Positions 8,059 to 16,516 of a DNA stretch of 64,000 nucleotides are shown one piece after another. The stretch is taken from contig JAURZL010000001.1 of the NCBI GenBank assembly GCA_030653365.1, forward strand, positions 62,001-126,000, given 5' to 3'. Position numbers and translations under genes: made by a program. Every line of letters begins with the position of its first letter. Positions within the stretch are counted from its first letter, which is position 1. The notes beneath the pieces were generated by a model. The model did no database searches. It was not told where the DNA came from and was given only the letters and a program-made list of their open reading frames with translations. The DNA is from Anaerolineaceae bacterium (lineage in GTDB: Bacteria; Chloroflexota; Anaerolineae; Anaerolineales; Anaerolineaceae).

Positions 8059-8961
8059 TTACTTGTTCGAACCGGCAACGATCAATTGATTAAGAAAATC
8101 ACTGCCTTTCGGGACCAATGTTAATTTTCCTTTGTTCTCTAATAGTTTCTGCATTTCGAGAATTTCAAACATGGCATTGGCAACCTCAGAATCGTTGGTG
8201 ATTTCCTGCAAGGATTCCCCAACGATGCGTGGCCGGATCGCTCCTGCCTTGGCAAATTCAACTGCTGCAAGACGCTCGGCTGTACTGGCGATGATATTCA
8301 CCTGATTTGCTCCATCTTGTTTGATGGCAGATGTGACTTGTCGTAATCGGTTGACAACCTTTTCTTCAATCTGACGGATCATACCGAAGTCGCGAAAATG
8401 AACTTTACGAATGTAGACAGATCCAAGCTTGTATCCCCATTCATTCGATCGTGGTGTAACTTCTTCGCGTACAGTTCGGCTCATCTGATGGCGGTCTACG
8501 AGCATTTGATCCAATGGCATATTACTTAATGACCGTACAACAGCATTACTGACATTCGCAGATAACGAACCTCGCGGGTCAGCATTTTTAAACAGATAAG
8601 ACACCGGATCACTGATGTACATTTCATACCAGATACCGACACCCATCGGAGCACCTTCCTCCGAATTGACTGGATTACTGCGCAGGTATTGTTGATCCAT
8701 ACGCATATCCAGGACTTTTCGGCTGCCAAACCAGTTCACCAGGAAAGCGCCAGGTCCGATCTTGAAAGGTAATATATGGATACCTGGTTCTTTTAAAATA
8801 CCGATCACTTTTCCAAATAGGATAAATACCTGGCAGGTGCCTTCATTTACGATTGTGTAGATTCCTAAGAGACGTACAAAAAATAAAACCAATGGCATGA
8901 TAAACCACATAGCGAAAAAAGTGATAACTGCCCCAATTAATAATTGTACAAACGGGCTCAT
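8059..8961 (-). CDS. SPFH/band-7 domain membrane protein (second of pair)
   Basis: A 300-residue SPFH (stomatin/prohibitin/HflC-like) protein. A strongly hydrophobic N-terminus (residues about 5-35) contains one or two membrane helices. The band-7 beta-rich domain spans about 45-200 and an Ala/Glu-rich helix (VNIIASTAERLAAVEFAKAG) about 220-240. The start overlaps the upstream SPFH stop by four bases, so the two are translationally coupled. Such pairs form hetero-oligomeric rings on the membrane, as HflK/HflC do when they regulate FtsH. No protease or NfeD-type partner is adjacent, so the client is unknown. Confidence 0.85.
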   Translation of the reverse strand: MSPFVQLLIGAVITFFAMWFIMPLVLFFVRLLGIYTIVNEGTCQVFILFGKVIGILKEPGIHILPFKIGPGAFLVNWFGSRKVLDMRMDQQYLRSNPVNSEEGAPMGVGIWYEMYISDPVSYLFKNADPRGSLSANVSNAVVRSLSNMPLDQMLVDRHQMSRTVREEVTPRSNEWGYKLGSVYIRKVHFRDFGMIRQIEEKVVNRLRQVTSAIKQDGANQVNIIASTAERLAAVEFAKAGAIRPRIVGESLQEITNDSEVANAMFEILEMQKLLENKGKLTLVPKGSDFLNQLIVAGSNK

Positions 8962-9944
8962 GATTCCACCTCCCGTACCACCTGTTGTGCATGGGTAAAC
9001 AATCGTAAGCGAACATTACGTAAATAGGCTGTTAATGCACCAGCACCACTGCTTTTTAAGATACGTAATTGCTCAGCCAGTGCTTTCAATGGTTCAACTT
9101 CTGCCTGTGCATTCAATGTTTCAATCTCAACGGCTCGTTTAGATTGAACAATCTTCTGATCTGCAAGAGCCTGTGCCAGACTGATATCGGAAGAAACCTG
9201 ATTGTGAGCAGTGTTAATGGCTGCCAGTGCGGATTCTACTTCAGCAGGTGGATCTATACCGGTGATTAAAGACGCATCCAGAATTATTCCATAGCGTGCA
9301 GCCGAAGAGGCACATTCTCTTTCCATATGTTCATTCAAATCACGCAGGTTTTTTCGCAGATCATTAATTGAAACACCGGTCACAATACTCATTTCGCTAT
9401 CAGGAATAATGGGATTCGCAGGTGCTGCAAAGCTGGCAATTCGTTCACGTAACACTGAGACAAAATAACCCATTACATGCGAAATTGGTTGTTTAACACC
9501 GAATAAGTAGGCATATAAGTTGCTATCAGCCACCCGATAACGAATTTGACCAGTGAGACCTGTGTTCAATTGATCCTTGGTGACAGCTTCCAAAATTGTT
9601 CCACCTGCATTTGCTTTAGGTTCATCCGGATCATAAGCCATATTAATTGTTTGGGTTGCGACAGACACCTTATAGATTTTCTCCCATGGCCATTTAAAAT
9701 ATGGTCCACCAGGTTGAATGACTTTAACCACCGGGTAGTTGTACCGTTTTTTATGCTCTTCAGTAAGCATCTCTGCCAACGGCGTATTAATGGTAGTGTT
9801 GTCACCCATCCGTTCTGCACGACCAAAAACGGTTTTAACTGCACGTTCATTTTGCTCGACAGTAAAGAATGAAGTTAGGACATAGCGGAAAACAAACCAG
9901 ACGCCAAATCCAATAAAGATTCCTAATAAAACACTCATATGCAA
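8958..9944 (-). CDS. SPFH/band-7 domain membrane protein (HflK-like, first of pair)
   Basis: A 328-residue protein with an N-terminal membrane helix (LGIFIGFGVWFVFRYVL, about residues 5-22). A VEQNERAVKTVFGRAE segment near 29-44 is typical of HflK/stomatin band-7 proteins. The central SPFH domain includes PGGPYFKWPWEKIYKV. A C-terminal Glu/Ala coiled-coil stretch spans about 235-310 (ALADQKIVQSKRAVEIETL). It leads a two-gene minus-strand operon with an SPFH partner. It is expected to sit in membrane microdomains as a scaffold. An AGGAG SD precedes the ATG. Confidence 0.87.
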   Translation of the reverse strand: MHMSVLLGIFIGFGVWFVFRYVLTSFFTVEQNERAVKTVFGRAERMGDNTTINTPLAEMLTEEHKKRYNYPVVKVIQPGGPYFKWPWEKIYKVSVATQTINMAYDPDEPKANAGGTILEAVTKDQLNTGLTGQIRYRVADSNLYAYLFGVKQPISHVMGYFVSVLRERIASFAAPANPIIPDSEMSIVTGVSINDLRKNLRDLNEHMERECASSAARYGIILDASLITGIDPPAEVESALAAINTAHNQVSSDISLAQALADQKIVQSKRAVEIETLNAQAEVEPLKALAEQLRILKSSGAGALTAYLRNVRLRLFTHAQQVVREVES

Positions 9945-10220
9945 CTCTCCTTTTTATGATTATTTCCTGATCTACTTAAAAATTTTGATTCATATGGTCG
10001 AGAATGGAATAAATAAAGTATACAATTTTAGAATCTAAATGTACAAGTATGTATATCAAGATTATTCAATTGTTAACCAATTATTAAGAATTAAACACTT
10101 CTCAAGGATTGAAATCGTAATATACATGGGGTCTCTTTGATGAGGTCAATTTTGTCAATGATCGATATAATAATGAAGATTGGATTGATTATTCAGACCA
10201 GGAACGATGGAGGTCTAGCC
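9945..10220. other. Divergent intergenic region, SPFH pair / eut operon
   Basis: About 275 AT-rich bases between two divergent operons. I see no gene. ATGTACAAGTATGTATATC at 10039-10057 is a near-repeat that could be part of an operator, but its spacing (10 bp) differs from the TTGTA sites elsewhere. No cobalamin riboswitch or EutV-type antiterminator was recognised. An in-frame ATG at 10137 exists, but the SD-supported eutN start is at 10221. Confidence 0.5.
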
Positions 10221-10511
10221 ATGCGCATCGCTTTTGTAATTGGTACAGCTGTCGCAACGATAAAAAACGAGAAACTGAGAGGACACAAATTGTTAATGGT
10301 TCAGAATGCTGATCCCTCTGGTAAAGTTCAGGGAGAACCTTTCATTGCGGTGGATACTGTGGATGCAGGTACTGGTGATCTGGTAGTGATAACCGAAGGA
10401 AGTTCTGCGCGACAGACCGACCTGACGACAAATATTCCGGTAGACGCTGTAATCATCGCAGTAATTGATTCCCTTGAGATCAGTGGTGAAACCACATTCA
10501 GGAAAGAGTAG
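10221..10511 (+). CDS. eutN: EutN/CcmL-family microcompartment vertex protein
   Basis: A 96-residue BMC-P protein that forms the pentamers closing the vertices of bacterial microcompartments. It opens with MRIAFVIGTAVAT and continues with KLRGHKLLMVQ, GEPFIAVDTVDAGTGDLVV and GSSARQ, all hallmarks of EutN/CcmL. The ATG at 10221 is chosen over the upstream in-frame ATG at 10137 because GGAGG lies seven bases before it and family members start here. It is the first gene of the eut operon, four bases from eutA. Confidence 0.93.
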   Translation: MRIAFVIGTAVATIKNEKLRGHKLLMVQNADPSGKVQGEPFIAVDTVDAGTGDLVVITEGSSARQTDLTTNIPVDAVIIAVIDSLEISGETTFRKE

Positions 10512-10514
10512 CCT

Positions 10515-11951
10515 GTGAAAGGTACACAAAACATGATCAGCGTTGGTATCGATATCGGTACTACAACAACACAGGTAATCTTCAGTGAATTATCTCTGGT
10601 TGAAATTGCTCGCGCAGGTCAGATTCCCCGTGTGGATATTACCGACCGAAAAGTTCTGTATGAAAGCGAGATTGTTTTTACCCCATTAATTGATAATGAG
10701 ACAATCGATGCTCTTCAGCTCGCAGAATTCTTGAAGAAAGAATATAGACAGGCAGGCATCCTGCCGAGTCAGGTTGAAACCGGAGCCGTAATTATCACCG
10801 GTGAGACCGCCCGTAAGAAAAACGCGGATCAAATCTTGACAGCGATTGCTGACCTGGCAGGTGACTTTGTTGTCACTGTAGCAGGACCGAATGTTGAGGG
10901 GATGATCGCCGGACGAGGTTCTGGAGCTGCCAGTTATTCACGTCAGCATTTTACAACGGTAACCAACATTGATATTGGTGGTGGGAGTGCCAATTGTGCT
11001 ACATTCCGACAGGGCAATCAGGTCGGTTCGGCGGCTATGAATTTTGGCGGAAGGGTGATTGAGATTACAGATGGCGTTGTACGGGAAATTACCCGGGCAG
11101 GGGAATGGATTATTTCAACTGCAGGTGGTCACATTCAGATAGGGGAGCGCCCTTCGCTGGCTGATTTGAGATTGGTGACAGATTGTATGGCGGATGTTAC
11201 GGTACATCTGATCGAAGGCTCAACCTCTCCATTGGCAGAGAAACTCTACCAAACCCCGCCTAATCCAGTTTCCGGTTTGGGGAAACCTTTGATGTTTTCT
11301 GGTGGTATTGGTTACTACTATTACTCCCCAAAAGAGATCAATACAGTCGCAGATGTTGCCTGCCATGGAGATATAGGTCCTCTACTGGCTGAAAGTTTAC
11401 GAAAACATCCAAAAATTGAATCATATAATGTGATTCAACCAGCGGAAACTCAGCGAGCAACGGTGCTGGGAGCCAGTTCACAAACCCTGACACTTTCAGG
11501 ATCCACTATCTGGGCAGAAAAATCAATCCTCCCTCTAAAAAATGTACCTGTGATACGACCTGATCTCTTTGGTAAGTCATTGTTACCGGATGTGATTTCA
11601 GAAGCGATCAGCAATGCTTTGGTGCGTTGGGATCTGGATTTGGATATTGATCCTTATGCTATATCACTGGAATTAGATTTACGAATGGATTATCCCCAAT
11701 TAGTTCAGGTGGCGCAAGGGCTTGAATCCTTTGCGAATACTTTACCCATTGGCCGACCACTGATCGCAATCATTAAACGCGATTACGCCCAGGTACTAGG
11801 GCAAACGGTGAAAGGATTGGTTAGAGAACGTCCATTATTGATAATTGATCAGGTTGGCCTGGAAGAAGGGGATTACATCGACATCGGTACTCCCCTGATG
11901 GATGGCCGGGTGGTACCATTGGTAGTTAAGACGTTGATCTTTTACCATTAG
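10515..11951 (+). CDS. eutA: Ethanolamine ammonia-lyase reactivating factor EutA
   Basis: A 478-residue ATPase of the actin/Hsp70-like fold that exchanges damaged cobalamin from EutBC for fresh adenosylcobalamin. The phosphate-binding loop VGIDIGTTTTQV lies near residues 9-20. A second nucleotide motif, NIDIGGGSANCA, lies near 154-165, and GRVIEITDG and the FSGGIGYYYY segment follow. The length matches the family. The GTG at 10515 has GGAAAG upstream; an ATG at 10533 begins the conserved domain and may be the true start. It is co-transcribed with eutN and eutB. Confidence 0.93.
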   Translation: MKGTQNMISVGIDIGTTTTQVIFSELSLVEIARAGQIPRVDITDRKVLYESEIVFTPLIDNETIDALQLAEFLKKEYRQAGILPSQVETGAVIITGETARKKNADQILTAIADLAGDFVVTVAGPNVEGMIAGRGSGAASYSRQHFTTVTNIDIGGGSANCATFRQGNQVGSAAMNFGGRVIEITDGVVREITRAGEWIISTAGGHIQIGERPSLADLRLVTDCMADVTVHLIEGSTSPLAEKLYQTPPNPVSGLGKPLMFSGGIGYYYYSPKEINTVADVACHGDIGPLLAESLRKHPKIESYNVIQPAETQRATVLGASSQTLTLSGSTIWAEKSILPLKNVPVIRPDLFGKSLLPDVISEAISNALVRWDLDLDIDPYAISLELDLRMDYPQLVQVAQGLESFANTLPIGRPLIAIIKRDYAQVLGQTVKGLVRERPLLIIDQVGLEEGDYIDIGTPLMDGRVVPLVVKTLIFYH

Positions 11952-11961
11952 TCTGAGGGAA

Positions 11962-13332
11962 ATGATGATCTTACGTACGAAGTTATTTGGCAAACAATAT
12001 GAATTCCCTGATATACGAATCTTAATGGGAAAAGCGAACGAAGAAAAATCCGGAGATCGCTTGGCAGGTTTGGCAGCTGAGACAACTGCGGAACGAGCAG
12101 CAGCGAAACTTGTTTTAGCAGAAGTTCCATTATGGGCACTCTATGAGAATCCAGTGCTTCCACCAGACCAGGATGAGGTCACAAAAGTGATCCAGGAAGG
12201 TCTCAATCAATCCGTATATTCAGAGATCAAAGATTGGACAGTCGGTCAATTGCGAGAATGGTTACTGGCTATTGAAACGGATGGAGAGCAGATCAAACGG
12301 ATTTCCAATGGGCTCACTTCTGAAATGGTATCCGCTGTAACCAAACTGATGTCAAACTTGGACCTGGTTTTGGCTGCCAGTAAAATTCGGGTGGTACGCC
12401 ATTGTGTCAATACTATTGGGATGCCTGGCACATTATCAAGTCGTTTACAACCAAACCATCCAACTGATTACCCTGAAGGGATCCGGGCATCCATTTATGA
12501 AGGTCTTTCATTCGGAAGCGGGGATTCTGTTATTGGGATCAATCCATCCGATGATAGTTATGCTTCGGTTTCCCGATTATTGGACATGACCTATGATGTG
12601 ATCAATACCTGGGAAATCCCTACTCAAACCTGTGTGTTGGCTCACATTACTACGCAGATTCGATGTATGCAATCAGGCTCTCCGGTGGGTCTGGTATTTC
12701 AATCGATCTGTGGATCACAGGTTGGTAATGAATCCTTTGGCATTTCCGTTGGCATGCTGGACGAAGCCTATCAGATGGCAAAAAAATATTGTTATCCAGC
12801 AGGACCGCACTATATGTATTTTGAGACCGGTCAGGGATCAGCATTATCAGCGAATGCTCATCACGGCTGGGATCAATTAACCCTTGAAGCTCGTAACTAT
12901 GGATTGGCGAAACGCTATGAACCTTTCCAGGTAAATACAGTGGTTGGATTTATCGGTCCGGAATATTTATATAATACCGAACAAATTCACCGGGCTGGGC
13001 TGGAAGACCATTTTATGGGCAAATTAACCGGAATATCCATGGGATGCGATGTTTGTTATACAAATCATGCCCGGACGGATCAGAATAGCGCTGAGAATTT
13101 AATGGTTTTATTGACTGCAGCAGGTTGCAATTTCTTTATGGGCGTGCCAATGGCTGATGATTCAATGTTGTCTTACCAATCCACATCCTTCCATGACACA
13201 GCTGCTGTTCGAAATATTTTCAACCTGAGACCTGCACCTGAATTTGAAAAATGGTTGGAAACTATTGGTTTAATGAAAAATGGCAAACTCACTGCAAAAG
13301 CCGGTGACCCAACCTTTTTCTTATCCCGCTGA
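11962..13332 (+). CDS. eutB: Ethanolamine ammonia-lyase large subunit EutB
   Basis: A 456-residue catalytic subunit of adenosylcobalamin-dependent ethanolamine ammonia-lyase, which converts ethanolamine to acetaldehyde and ammonia. The TIM-barrel sequence is recognisable throughout, with SRLQPNHPTDYPEGI near 154, GINPSDDSY near 192, YFETGQGSALSANAHHG near 292-308 and ISMGCDVCYTNHA near 352-364. The length is close to other EutB proteins. GAGGGA precedes the ATG. It is followed five bases later by eutC. No frameshift or missing region is apparent. Confidence 0.96.
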   Translation: MMILRTKLFGKQYEFPDIRILMGKANEEKSGDRLAGLAAETTAERAAAKLVLAEVPLWALYENPVLPPDQDEVTKVIQEGLNQSVYSEIKDWTVGQLREWLLAIETDGEQIKRISNGLTSEMVSAVTKLMSNLDLVLAASKIRVVRHCVNTIGMPGTLSSRLQPNHPTDYPEGIRASIYEGLSFGSGDSVIGINPSDDSYASVSRLLDMTYDVINTWEIPTQTCVLAHITTQIRCMQSGSPVGLVFQSICGSQVGNESFGISVGMLDEAYQMAKKYCYPAGPHYMYFETGQGSALSANAHHGWDQLTLEARNYGLAKRYEPFQVNTVVGFIGPEYLYNTEQIHRAGLEDHFMGKLTGISMGCDVCYTNHARTDQNSAENLMVLLTAAGCNFFMGVPMADDSMLSYQSTSFHDTAAVRNIFNLRPAPEFEKWLETIGLMKNGKLTAKAGDPTFFLSR

Positions 13333-13340
13333 GGTGAATG

Positions 13341-14315
13341 ATGGATAAAGAACAAATGCGAATTCTCATTGATGCAATTCTTCAGGAAATTGCTCAGGAG
13401 AATCTTAAAAGACAGAGCGGCCACTCGGAATCGGATACTCAAAATACCCTCAGTGGAGTTCCTTCAGAATCCTCTCCATTTTCTTCAGCTTTTCAAAAAC
13501 CTGAACCAGGATCCGATTTCGGAAAATCAGGAAATCTGAGCATTGATCTTCCCGATCCGACAACCGATGAGATGCGATTGGAACCAGGTGTGGAGGATCC
13601 TATCGATCCCGATGGATTGACTGCCTTGATGTCAACAACCACTGCCCGAATTGGTGGTGGGAGAGCTGGAACACGCTTGCGGACGAAGTCTTTGCTGCTT
13701 TTTCAAAGTGATCTGGCTGTCACACAGGACACTTTGTTCCAGGATGTCGATCCTCAGATTCTGACTCAATTCAAGTTGTTCACTGTCCAGACCCAAATAA
13801 CCGAAGGAAAAGAACAATATTTGTTGCGACCTGATTTAGGACGTCAATTAAATGATGATGCTCGTAAAATTATTCAGGAACGGTGCGTAAAATCACCGAA
13901 TGTCCAAATTTGCGTGGGAGATGGTTTAAGTTCTTTTGCCATCGATACCAATCTTCCTAAAATATATCCTGTTCTGGAAGCCGGTTGTAAAACTGCCGGA
14001 TTAACCCTCGGCACCCCATTTTTTATTCAATACTGTCGTGTGGGTGTTATGAATGATATTGGTGACTTAATCCAGCCGGACGTTTTGATTCTTTTAATTG
14101 GCGAACGTCCTGGACTGGGGAGGGCAGAATCGATGAGTGCTTACATGGCTTATCGCCCAACCAGCGGTCATACGGATGCGGATCGAGAAGTGATTTGTAA
14201 TATCTTTGATGACGGGGGCACCAATCCTTTGGAAGCTGGTGCGTATGCCGTTCAAATGGCACAAAAAATGATCAAAATCCAGGCTTCGGGTGTGAAATCG
14301 AAGCTGATGGAATGA
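13341..14315 (+). CDS. eutC: Ethanolamine ammonia-lyase small subunit EutC
   Basis: The B12-binding small subunit, 324 residues from the SD-preferred ATG at 13341 (another ATG lies at 13338). Residues 1-20 (MDKEQMRILIDAILQEIAQE) form an amphipathic helix of the kind that targets enzymes into microcompartments. A Ser/Pro/Asp-rich linker of about 65 residues follows, and the conserved EutC domain starts near ARIGGGRAGTRLRTKSLL (about 98). Further conserved segments are CVGDGLSSFAID and LIGERPGLGRAESMSAYM. It is longer than classical EutC because of the linker. It pairs with EutB in the active complex. Confidence 0.95.
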   Translation: MDKEQMRILIDAILQEIAQENLKRQSGHSESDTQNTLSGVPSESSPFSSAFQKPEPGSDFGKSGNLSIDLPDPTTDEMRLEPGVEDPIDPDGLTALMSTTTARIGGGRAGTRLRTKSLLLFQSDLAVTQDTLFQDVDPQILTQFKLFTVQTQITEGKEQYLLRPDLGRQLNDDARKIIQERCVKSPNVQICVGDGLSSFAIDTNLPKIYPVLEAGCKTAGLTLGTPFFIQYCRVGVMNDIGDLIQPDVLILLIGERPGLGRAESMSAYMAYRPTSGHTDADREVICNIFDDGGTNPLEAGAYAVQMAQKMIKIQASGVKSKLME

Positions 14316-14331
14316 GAAGGAGTGACAAATT

Positions 14332-14988
14332 ATGGCTATCTTGGATCCCATTCATGCAAAACCACTTTCGGTACGCTTGATTTCGCAGGTGGCACCGGAT
14401 TTTGCAAAAGTACTTGGATTGCGTGAAGATCAACGCAGCCTGGGAATTCTGACTTCTGATAATGATGATGCGACCTATGTCTCCATTGATGAGGCTACCA
14501 AAAAAGCAAATGTAGAAGTGGTATATGCACACTCTTTCTATGCTGGTTCACGTCATTCATCTGGTCCACTATCTGGTGAGATCATTGCCATGTTGGCTGG
14601 TCCTGACCCGGATGAAGTTCGCTCTGGGTTGGATGCAGCGGTTCAATATATGACAGTCAACGCGTTGTGGTATTCAGCCAACCAGGATGGCAGTATTGCC
14701 TTCTTCCCGCATGTGATTTCACAAACAGGATCCTATCTCTCGAAAATCTGTAATATTCCAACAGGTTCTCCCATTGCTTATTTGATCGCACCACCTTTGG
14801 AAGGTGTATTGGCGCTGGATGCTGCTTTAAAAGCGGCAGCAGTGGAAATTGTTTCCTACACACCGCCACCATCTGAAACCAATTTTATGGGGGCAATCCT
14901 AACAGGAGATCAATCTGCCTGTCAGGCTGCTGCTTATGCTTTTCAGGAAATGGTGCTTGACGTAGCCAGGCGGCCAATCTCTTACTAG
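14332..14988 (+). CDS. eutL: EutL microcompartment shell protein
   Basis: A 218-residue tandem-BMC-domain trimer-forming shell protein. EutL trimers have a gated central pore and an ethanolamine-binding site. Motifs include SNDNDDATYVSIDEATKKA-like DDATYVSIDEATKK near 43-56, YAHSFYAGSRHSSGPLSGE near 64-82, and MLAGPDPDEVRSGLDAA near 87-103. An AAGGAG SD precedes the ATG. It is the last gene of the cluster. EutM/EutS/EutK hexamers and eutD/E/G/H are absent from the window, so the remaining shell and enzymes must be encoded elsewhere. Its stop codon overlaps the stop of the convergent phosphodiesterase gene. Confidence 0.94.
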   Translation: MAILDPIHAKPLSVRLISQVAPDFAKVLGLREDQRSLGILTSDNDDATYVSIDEATKKANVEVVYAHSFYAGSRHSSGPLSGEIIAMLAGPDPDEVRSGLDAAVQYMTVNALWYSANQDGSIAFFPHVISQTGSYLSKICNIPTGSPIAYLIAPPLEGVLALDAALKAAAVEIVSYTPPPSETNFMGAILTGDQSACQAAAYAFQEMVLDVARRPISY

Positions 14989-15725
14989 TCTGGAATTCCT
15001 GTGTGATACCCTTCAAGGAATGTTTTCAACCGATCAGGATGATTAGTCAGGATTCCATCGACGCCTAATTGTTGTAAAGATTGAAAATCTTTCGGTTCGT
15101 CGATTGTCCAGGGATAAATCGAGATTCCATAATTCTTTATTTCTGCCACAACTTCTACCGTTAATGAACGAAAATTTGGCATACAAACTGAAATGTTATG
15201 CTTATGACAATAAGCTCCATATTCGTATATCCAATTGTCAAATGGAAAGAGCAATTGAACGGCTGGAGCAAGGGTTCCAAAATATTTAACCGAAAGATGA
15301 TTGGCAGAGAAAAGAATTGTCCCCTCCTGACGCCTGAATTGTTGGAGACAATCTGCCACCTTTACTTCCAACCCCGGATAGGGAATCATGCTATTTTTTA
15401 ATTCAAGAAAGGTTAAAACCGCCTTATTCTCGGTTAATTCCAGGTATTCAGCCAATGTTGGAATGCGGTGATATCCAAATTCCCCATGATATTCATTGGA
15501 AGTATCCAATTCACGGAGTTCATCAAAACGTAAGTCTTTTAACATGCCTTGTTTACCTGTGGTTCGCAATAGGTCTTCGTCGTGGAAGATCATGATTTCG
15601 CCATCTTTGGAAAGTTGAACATCCAGTTCAATCGCATCCACGCCCAGGTCCAATGCCTTTTGGAAAGCAAGCAGTGTGTTTTCCGGATATTTTCCTGAGA
15701 AACCCCGATGTGCTATATTAAGCAT
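14985..15725 (-). CDS. Glycerophosphodiester phosphodiesterase (copy 1)
   Basis: A 246-residue GDPD/UgpQ-type TIM-barrel enzyme that hydrolyses glycerophosphodiesters to glycerol 3-phosphate and an alcohol. The signature AHRGFSGKYPENT is near the N-terminus, with metal ligands in ELDVQLSKDG and IFHDEDLLRTTG. No signal peptide is present, so it acts in the cytoplasm. The ATG at 15725 overlaps the TGA of copy 2 (TGATG); a TTG one codon earlier is less likely. It is last in an ABC-importer operon. Its TAG stop shares the palindrome CTAG with the eutL stop. With EutBC next door, glycerophosphoethanolamine is an attractive substrate, but this is inference. Confidence 0.92.
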   Translation of the reverse strand: MLNIAHRGFSGKYPENTLLAFQKALDLGVDAIELDVQLSKDGEIMIFHDEDLLRTTGKQGMLKDLRFDELRELDTSNEYHGEFGYHRIPTLAEYLELTENKAVLTFLELKNSMIPYPGLEVKVADCLQQFRRQEGTILFSANHLSVKYFGTLAPAVQLLFPFDNWIYEYGAYCHKHNISVCMPNFRSLTVEVVAEIKNYGISIYPWTIDEPKDFQSLQQLGVDGILTNHPDRLKTFLEGYHTGIPD

Positions 15726-16459
15726 CAATTTGATTTCATTTCCTGAAGGATTTTTGAAAATTCGTCGGGATGATTGGTTATGACACCATCCAGCCCATTC
15801 GCGATGGCTGAACGCATTTCAGCTTCATCGTTTATTGTCCAAGTGTATATTTCAATTTCATTAGTCCGGAGATTATTAATGGATTCCTGATTCAGCGAGT
15901 GAAAATCCGGGTGATAGCATTCAGCACCCAGCCTTCTGGAATAATCACCTGGATTGATCAACCAACTTTCTTCTAAAATCCCAATCTTCACATCCGGGGC
16001 GAGTTTTTTGAAAATAGCTATTGAATAATGATTAAATGAGGAAACAATTACATCTTCTCGACAGTTGAAATTATCAATAATTTCAAGAACCTTTTGTTCA
16101 ATGGATGGATAATGAATAACACTGGTTTTCAACTCAATATTACTGAGAATTTTTGTTCCTTTTACCAATTCGAAATATTCCCGCAAAGAAGGGATTCGTT
16201 GTATTTCAAAAATTCCATTAGACCTTACAAATGCATTCAAACGGCGGAGTTCATCGAAGGTAAAATCTCCAATCAATCCGGATCCATTCGTTGTTCGGTG
16301 CAACATTTCATCATGATGGATAACAGGAATCCCATCTTTGGTGAGATGAACATCAAACTCAATCCCATCCGAACCTGCTTCTATTGCCTTTTGAAATGCG
16401 AGTAAAGTATTTTCGGGATATTTTCCAGAAAAACCCCTGTGGGCGATGTTTTTTGTCAT
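15725..16459 (-). CDS. Glycerophosphodiester phosphodiesterase (copy 2)
   Basis: A 244-residue cytoplasmic GDPD paralogue of the next gene. The two share the start NIAHRGFSGKYPENTLLAF, and the metal-binding segments EFDVHLTKDGIPVIHHDE and LHRTTNGSG are intact. The two copies are a tandem duplication that has since diverged over most of its length, which may mean different alcohol head groups. The ATG at 16459 has GGAG seven bases upstream and is preferred to the GTG at 16465. It lies 57 bases after the importer ATPase gene. Confidence 0.92.
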   Translation of the reverse strand: MTKNIAHRGFSGKYPENTLLAFQKAIEAGSDGIEFDVHLTKDGIPVIHHDEMLHRTTNGSGLIGDFTFDELRRLNAFVRSNGIFEIQRIPSLREYFELVKGTKILSNIELKTSVIHYPSIEQKVLEIIDNFNCREDVIVSSFNHYSIAIFKKLAPDVKIGILEESWLINPGDYSRRLGAECYHPDFHSLNQESINNLRTNEIEIYTWTINDEAEMRSAIANGLDGVITNHPDEFSKILQEMKSN

Positions 16460-16516
16460 GTTCACTCTCCAGTAATTTTGTTATCTACCACCTTGGTAGA
16501 ATTATTCGAATTCTAT

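Noticed and set aside
10137..10220. N-terminal extension of EutN from the ATG at 10137
   Set aside because: No SD at 10137, and the conserved EutN start with GGAGG upstream is at 10221.
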